Positions 39,736-44,321 of a stretch of 44,321 nucleotides of DNA are shown in pieces. The stretch's first letter is position 1. The number at the start of each line of letters is the position of its first letter. The notes beneath the pieces are model-generated. The model had not been told where the DNA came from. It was given only the letters and a program-made list of their open reading frames with translations, and made no database searches. Both the position numbers and the translations under genes were made by a program. The stretch is taken from NCBI GenBank assembly GCA_035645145.1, contig DASQNC010000013.1, forward strand, positions 1-44,321. Reading direction: 5' to 3'. The DNA is from Azospirillaceae bacterium (GTDB lineage Bacteria > Pseudomonadota > Alphaproteobacteria > Azospirillales > Azospirillaceae).

Positions 39736-40634
39736 CTGTCCCGGATGAATTCCTGTTTCAGGTGTTCGACAAGTTGATGGACGGCCGGCCGGCCACTGGT
39801 TCGGGCGTGCGTGACGATGGACAGGGGGATCGGCTCGCCCACCTGGATGGGAAGCATCACCACGTCCAGCAGCACATGCCGGAGATACGACGGCCCCGCC
39901 ACGACCCCGACATTCCCGCGCACCGCAGCGACCAGCTCCTCGGACGAGCCGACCACCACAGCGGGCGGCTCGGTCCACGGCAGCAGCGGCCGGAACCACT
40001 CCGCCGTCTTGTCGGACGTCCGGTAGCAAAGCCGGTGGCCTGCCAAGTCGTCCAGGCCCTTCGGCATGCCGTAACGGTCCAGGTACGCGCGGGCGGCGAA
40101 CAGGGCAATGCGAACCACGCCCCGCGCGTGGACCTTGAGTTCGGGGTCGTTCGGCAACGGCCCGAAGCGCAACGCGATGTCGGCCTCGCCGGACGCCAGA
40201 TCGGCCATTGCATTGCCGGGAAGGGTCTCCACCGTCACGCCCGAATGCGTGAACAGGAAGCCAGCCAGGCGGGGAACGACCCAATTCGCAAGCAGCCCCT
40301 GGGTCGCGGCGATCGTGACGATCTCGATCCCGCCCGCCCCCACCTGCCGCAGTGCGCGCTCGACCAGGGCCTCCATGCTCGCCGCCGTGTCCGCGAAAAT
40401 CATCCCCTCCGGCGTGAGCGCGGTTCCGGTGCGTGTCCGCTCGATCAGCTTGGCGCCAACCTCCTCCTGCAGGAACCCGACCCGGCGCGACACCGTCGCG
40501 ACGTTCAGGCCGACTTGGCGGGCGGCCGGCAAGACACCGCCGTGACGTCGTATGGCCTGCAAAGTCGCCAAATTGTCCCATTGCCCCCAAAGCGCCGGAA
40601 GCTCCCTGGTTCTGAGGGCCTTGCGCATTTTCAT
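39717..40634 (-). CDS. LysR family transcriptional regulator
   Basis: A 305-residue regulator. The helix-turn-helix (about 15-75) reads GVLPAARQVGLNVATVSRRV, with threonine-valine-serine where many LysR proteins have alanine-valine-serine. The effector domain runs from about 95. ATG 40634 has no strong ribosome binding site; ATG 40628 is an alternative. It is divergent from the small gene at 40716 across an 81-nt AT-rich gap, a typical place for its own operator. It may control the tct genes or the small genes. Confidence 0.87.
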   Translation of the reverse strand: MKMRKALRTRELPALWGQWDNLATLQAIRRHGGVLPAARQVGLNVATVSRRVGFLQEEVGAKLIERTRTGTALTPEGMIFADTAASMEALVERALRQVGAGGIEIVTIAATQGLLANWVVPRLAGFLFTHSGVTVETLPGNAMADLASGEADIALRFGPLPNDPELKVHARGVVRIALFAARAYLDRYGMPKGLDDLAGHRLCYRTSDKTAEWFRPLLPWTEPPAVVVGSSEELVAAVRGNVGVVAGPSYLRHVLLDVVMLPIQVGEPIPLSIVTHARTSGRPAVHQLVEHLKQEFIRDRGEWFS

Positions 40635-40715
40635 ATGGCGCTGCGAATTCTCGGAGGTCCGAAACGGTTTTATCTAAAATACAACATTTGCATACGATTC
40701 TAGGCGGAACATGGT

Positions 40716-41132
40716 ATGCAATCCGAAATTCAGCAGAATGGCGGCACCTCCACCGGAATGCTTGCCAGTACAGGGGAAGACGGGCCGGCGCGCTTACGGA
40801 CGCGCGCACAGGATCCGGCAATCGCCGCACTTCGAAACCTGCAACACGCCATCTCGGAAGCCGACCGGCTGGACGGCCCCGGCGGGCCGCCCAAGGCCGT
40901 TATTTCCGCACTGTTGGCCGCCGACCATGCCTTCGTGAGCACCGCGGCCACGACATGGCGTGGCGCCATGCGCAAGCTGGGCTATGCGCTGGCACAAACC
41001 AGCCCCGAGGAGCGCGGGGAACATCCCACACGGTATTTCGTCTCGGCGGCGGAGGATTTGCAACGCATGTCCGCCGACACAAGGGGCCGGCCAGTCCGCC
41101 TGCGCCTGAAGTCCCGGGGGCGGAAACTCTGA
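40716..41132 (+). CDS. Hypothetical protein, all-helical
   Basis: A 138-residue protein I do not recognise. After a flexible Ser/Thr/Gly-rich start of about 35 residues it appears helical, with a conserved-looking patch around ALLAADHAFVSTAATTWRGAMRKLGYALAQTSP. No membrane segment, signal or cysteine motif. ATG 40716 follows GGCGGAAC; an overlapping ATG at 40711 in another frame is not favoured. It forms a pair with the gene that starts 1 nt after its stop. Confidence 0.6.
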   Translation: MQSEIQQNGGTSTGMLASTGEDGPARLRTRAQDPAIAALRNLQHAISEADRLDGPGGPPKAVISALLAADHAFVSTAATTWRGAMRKLGYALAQTSPEERGEHPTRYFVSAAEDLQRMSADTRGRPVRLRLKSRGRKL

Positions 41133-41133
41133 A

Positions 41134-41397
41134 ATGCCGCCGGCCGTCCCATCCTCGCCTCGACAGCCCGCAGCCATACAGGTGGGCGATACGGTGCGGA
41201 TCCCCGGCATGGAAGCGGTGACCACGACCGCGATGCCCGACGGACGGTCCCGCCATTCCCGCGGTCCCGCCCTTGGAACGGTGATCGCACATCTTCCCGG
41301 CGGCAGGGTCCGGGTCACCGCCCCGTTCGGCAGCCTCGTCCTGGACAAGGTCGGCCTGATCCGGGTCTCCGGCGATGTCGCCGGAAACAGGGCGTAA
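41134..41397 (+). CDS. Hypothetical small protein, SH3-like barrel
   Basis: An 87-residue protein that starts right after the previous stop (TGA-A-ATG). The sequence QVGDTVRIPGMEA and GTVIAHLPGGRVRVTAPFGSLVLD is beta-rich and reminiscent of a KOW or SH3-like barrel. No known family is recognised. Co-translation with the preceding gene is likely. It converges on tctA, 71 nt apart. Confidence 0.55.
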   Translation: MPPAVPSSPRQPAAIQVGDTVRIPGMEAVTTTAMPDGRSRHSRGPALGTVIAHLPGGRVRVTAPFGSLVLDKVGLIRVSGDVAGNRA

Positions 41398-41468
41398 CGA
41401 ATACTCTTGCCGGAACCCCTGCCTGGTATGGGGGCGGGCCGCCCGCATGGACCGACCCGCCCACCGTA

Positions 41469-42968
41469 TCAGGTGCCGGACAGCCCCTTGCGCCAACCGA
41501 ACGCGCGGGCCGCGACCAGAAGCGCGGCGACAAGCGCGATCGCGGTCAGCAGTCCCTGGGCGGCCGGCCCGGTGACGAAGACCGTGTAGTCCCCGTCCGA
41601 AACGGTCAGCGCCCGGCGGAAGCTCGTCTCCAACCGGTCGCCAAGCACCAGGGCCAGGAGCAAGGGGGCCACGTCGAACGAGAATTTCCGCAGCACGTAC
41701 CCGATCGCCCCCGCCCCGGCCATCAGCATGAGGTCCAGGGCCGAGGCGTCGACCGCATAAACACCGATGATCGAGATCAGCAGGACGAGCGGGCTCAGGA
41801 TGCCGCTCGGGATCCGCAGCAGGCTGGTGAACAGGCCGACGAACGGCAGGTTCAGCAGGAGCAGGATCAGGTTGCCCAGATACATGCTGGCGATCAGGCC
41901 CCAGAACACCTGCGGATGGTCGCTGATGAGCTGGGGTCCCGGCTGCACGCCGTGCACGAGCATGGCCGAGAGCAGGATGGCGGTCGCCGGGATGGCCGGA
42001 ATGCCCAGGACCAGCAGCGGGATCATGGACGATCCCGTCGTCGCGTTGTTCGCCGTCTCCGGCCCCGCCACGCCCGCGATGGCGCCCTTGCCGAACTCCT
42101 CCGGCCGCTTCGAAAGGCGCTTCTCCAGGGCGTAGGACACGAACGTGGACACGATGTGCGAGATGCCCGGCACGATCCCGAACACGAACCCGACGACCGA
42201 GCCGCGCGCGATGGCGGGCGCCGCCTCCTGCAGATCCGCGCGCCGCGGCAGCAGGTCCCGCAGCCGGGGCGGCTTGGGCGCCTCCAGCCGTTTCTCCTCC
42301 AGGTTCAGCAGGATTTCCGACACGCCGAACAGGCCGATGGCGATGGGCACGAACCCCAGCCCCTCGGTCAGGGCAAGCGAGCCGAAGGTGAACCGCGGAT
42401 ACGCCGTGAGCTGGTCGAGCCCGACGGTCGCAAGCGCCAGGCCGAGCAGCACCATGGCCAGCGTCTTGACCGCGGAACCCGAGCCGATGAACGCGATCAC
42501 CAGCAGCGCCGCCGACATGAGCACGAATTCGGCGGCGGGGCCCACGGCGAGCATGGCCCTGGCCAGCGGGGGCGCGAAGAAGATCAGGCCCAGCACCGAC
42601 AGGCTGCCGCCGATGAAGCTGCCGACCGCGGCGATCATCAGGGCGGGACCCGCCCGCCCGCGGCGGGCCATCTCGTATCCGTCCAGGCAGGTGACCACAC
42701 TCGCCGCCTCGCCCGGGATGCGGACCAGGATCGAGGTGGTCGAGCCGCCGTACATGGCCCCGTAGAAAATCCCCGCGAGCATGATGATCGCGGTTTCGGG
42801 CGGCAGGCTGAAGGTGAACGGCAGCAGCAGCGCCATCCCCGCGAGCGGACCCAGACCCGGAAGGACGCCGACGACCGTGCCCCAGAAGCAGCCGATGAGG
42901 CACCAGAGCAGGTTCGTCGGCGTGAGCGCCACCCGGAATCCGTCGAGGAGATGGCCGAGATTGTCCAT
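41469..42968 (-). CDS. tctA: Tripartite tricarboxylate transporter permease TctA
   Basis: The large membrane subunit of a TTT transporter (499 residues, about 12 segments), the family's normal length. The family signature GVLPGLGPLAGMALLLP is at about residues 34-50, and YGGSTTSILVRIPGE follows. Substrates of this family are citrate and other carboxylates. ATG 42968 is used. It is 7 nt downstream of tctB. Confidence 0.92.
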   Translation of the reverse strand: MDNLGHLLDGFRVALTPTNLLWCLIGCFWGTVVGVLPGLGPLAGMALLLPFTFSLPPETAIIMLAGIFYGAMYGGSTTSILVRIPGEAASVVTCLDGYEMARRGRAGPALMIAAVGSFIGGSLSVLGLIFFAPPLARAMLAVGPAAEFVLMSAALLVIAFIGSGSAVKTLAMVLLGLALATVGLDQLTAYPRFTFGSLALTEGLGFVPIAIGLFGVSEILLNLEEKRLEAPKPPRLRDLLPRRADLQEAAPAIARGSVVGFVFGIVPGISHIVSTFVSYALEKRLSKRPEEFGKGAIAGVAGPETANNATTGSSMIPLLVLGIPAIPATAILLSAMLVHGVQPGPQLISDHPQVFWGLIASMYLGNLILLLLNLPFVGLFTSLLRIPSGILSPLVLLISIIGVYAVDASALDLMLMAGAGAIGYVLRKFSFDVAPLLLALVLGDRLETSFRRALTVSDGDYTVFVTGPAAQGLLTAIALVAALLVAARAFGWRKGLSGT

Positions 42969-42975
42969 TGCGGCC

Positions 42976-43431
42976 TCAGAGCGGGAGGATGCCGGCGGGC
43001 AGGCCGACGCCGAGCACCCGTGTGAAGACGGACCAGGCGACCGCCGAGGCCGCGATGCCCAGAAGCCCGCAGCGCAGGAAACCGTAGTCGCCGAGCAGCC
43101 GCGCCCAGACCGCCGTCGCCACCGCGAGGGTGACGGGGGCACCGACCGGCTCGAAGGCAAGCCCGACGAGGCTGAGCGTCGCCAGTGCCCCCCATGTCCT
43201 GGCACCGCCCAGGCCGACCGCCCCCCCGGTCCCCCGCTGGCACCATGCCGACACCGCGCAGCCGCTGCCGGCCAATGCGAGCAGCACACCGATCGCCAGC
43301 GGCATGAACCCCGGCCCCGGCAGGGCCACACTGCCGGCCGGCATGCGCGAGGCGAGATATGCGAGCGTCGCCCCGACCCCGGCCAGGGCACAGCCCAGGG
43401 CGGCCTCGCCGGCCTTGCGGTCGGCCGTCAC
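42976..43431 (-). CDS. tctB: Tripartite tricarboxylate transporter small subunit TctB
   Basis: The small membrane subunit (about 151 residues, four segments). GTG 43431 starts one base after the tctC stop. The protein has the pattern of TctB: a GxGFMPLAIG segment after the first helix and a LLGIAASAVAWSVF helix at the end. The open frame continues upstream inside tctC and is not used. Confidence 0.82.
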   Translation of the reverse strand: MTADRKAGEAALGCALAGVGATLAYLASRMPAGSVALPGPGFMPLAIGVLLALAGSGCAVSAWCQRGTGGAVGLGGARTWGALATLSLVGLAFEPVGAPVTLAVATAVWARLLGDYGFLRCGLLGIAASAVAWSVFTRVLGVGLPAGILPL

Positions 43432-43432
43432 G

Positions 43433-44321
43433 TCAGTTCGCCTTCTTCTCGGCGCCGATCGCCCGGGCGACTTCGCCCAGGGCGGCGAGTTCGTTGCGGA
43501 TGGCCTTGTCCATCGCGGCGCCGTCCTTGACGGCGTGGACGGCCCCCTGCGCGGCCATGACGTCCTTGAAGCGGGGATCGTTCGCGGCCTCGGTGAAGAC
43601 CTTGGCAAGGGTTGCCAAGCGATCGGCGGGCACGCCCTTGGGTGCGATCAACCCCCACCACAGCACCGTCTCCTCCGCGCCGATGCCGAGGCTGGACAGG
43701 CCGGACGCCCGGGGAAGGGCCTCGTTGCCCTCGGCCGACGTAAGCATCAGGCATTTGGCCGCCCCGGCCTTGGCGTGGGGCAGGATCGGCGGCAGCGAGC
43801 CACCGTAGAAGGTCACGTGCCCGCCCAGGAAGTTCTTGGCCGTTTCGCCCGCACCCCCGAACGGAACCGGGCGGACCTTCAGCTCCAGCTTGCGGAAGAT
43901 CCGTTCCGCGGCGAGCTGCATGGTCCCGCCAACCCCGTCGTTGCCGTAGGTGAACTTGCCCGGGTTCGCCTTGATATGGGCCACCATCTCCTGGGCGTTG
44001 GCCGCCGGGAAGTCGGGCTGGGCGCACAGCACGTAGGACGAGTAGCCGATGGACAGCAACGGTGCGTAGCTGTCCGGCGTGTAGCCGACGGGCAGCGTGT
44101 GGGGGCTGGTGGTGAGCGGCGAGTTCCAGACGAACCCCAGCGTGTGGCCATCGGGCTTCGCCGCGGAAATCAGGGCGGTCCCGATCGTCCCGCCGCCACC
44201 GGCCTTGTTTTCCACGACCACCTTCTGCCTCAGGCCGGCCTCGGCCAGCTCGGCGAGCCGCCGTGCGAAGACATCGGTGCCACCGCCGGGCGGGGCCGGC
44301 ACGATCAACGTGATGGGCCGC
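43433..44321 (-). CDS. tctC: Tripartite tricarboxylate transporter substrate-binding protein TctC (5' end outside the window)
   Basis: The extracytoplasmic binding protein (Bug family). The portion in the window starts in the conserved RPITLIVPAPPGGGTDVFAR and runs to the end; only the signal peptide and about 25-35 residues are missing. The GGGGTIGTALISAAKPDGHTL segment is the second family motif. A partial gene: its start codon lies beyond 44321. First gene of tctCBA on the minus strand. Confidence 0.92.
   Translation of the reverse strand, partial: RPITLIVPAPPGGGTDVFARRLAELAEAGLRQKVVVENKAGGGGTIGTALISAAKPDGHTLGFVWNSPLTTSPHTLPVGYTPDSYAPLLSIGYSSYVLCAQPDFPAANAQEMVAHIKANPGKFTYGNDGVGGTMQLAAERIFRKLELKVRPVPFGGAGETAKNFLGGHVTFYGGSLPPILPHAKAGAAKCLMLTSAEGNEALPRASGLSSLGIGAEETVLWWGLIAPKGVPADRLATLAKVFTEAANDPRFKDVMAAQGAVHAVKDGAAMDKAIRNELAALGEVARAIGAEKKAN

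Overview
The window looks like chromosomal DNA from a GC-rich alphaproteobacterium, most likely Rhodospirillales (Azospirillaceae-like). This rests on gene content rather than a search: a complex-I-type zf-CHCC mini-protein, a MeaB GTPase, a Rhizobium-type glycerol ABC transporter with its DUF2160 subunit, and several alphaproteobacterial conserved families. Nearly all genes have very GC-rich third codon positions.

Layout. (1) 1-31,300 reads as ordinary core and shell genome. It holds an M23 murein hydrolase, rhomboid protease, HD hydrolase, YbfB-type MFS exporter, ClpB with a sigma-32-like promoter, NUDIX, MOSC, trans-aconitate methyltransferase, O-methyltransferase, CYTH-CHAD protein, another methyltransferase, MeaB, a lipocalin-like protein, a ketopantoate-reductase-like enzyme, xanthine phosphoribosyltransferase, DUF4864, zf-CHCC, an orphan ABC-2 type ATPase overlapping a lipoprotein alpha/beta hydrolase, and an AI-2E family permease. 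The glpSTPQ-DUF2160-glpV glycorol-type uptake operon follows and ends in a strong terminator. After it come a tail-anchored protein with a sigma-70 region 1.1-like domain and an exported MhpD/FAH-like hydratase. (2) tRNA-Arg(CCG) lies at 31,338-31,414. (3) From about 31,600 to the end the content becomes catabolic and accessory. A seven-gene minus-strand operon encodes a RuBisCO-like protein, a DUF1537 acid-sugar kinase, a PhyH-type dioxygenase, a TRAP transporter (P, Q, M) and an RpiR/SIS regulator. It is followed by a decayed NIPSNAP gene, a LysR regulator, two small unknown genes, and a tctCBA tripartite tricarboxylate transporter cut by the window edge.

How the genes work together. The RuBisCO-like/kinase/dioxygenase/TRAP/RpiR operon reads as a self-contained import-and-degrade system for a carbohydrate acid. 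The transporter brings the acid in. The dioxygenase (role unknown) may act on it, the kinase phosphorylates it, and the RuBisCO-like protein would decarboxylate or isomerise a phosphorylated 3-oxo acid, as in the OiaK/OiaX steps of D-apiose catabolism. The replacement or addition of a PhyH oxygenase in this set is the best candidate here for an undescribed pathway. Two matching half-palindromes upstream of the operon are candidate RpiR operators.

A second unusual signal is a family of structured repeats (three copies: 4,991-5,146, 11,389-11,463, 27,315-27,467). Each lies immediately 3' of a gene stop codon and in the same orientation relative to that gene. Two copies share a 15-bp hairpin in which all four differing pairs changed on both sides, which indicates an RNA structure under selection.
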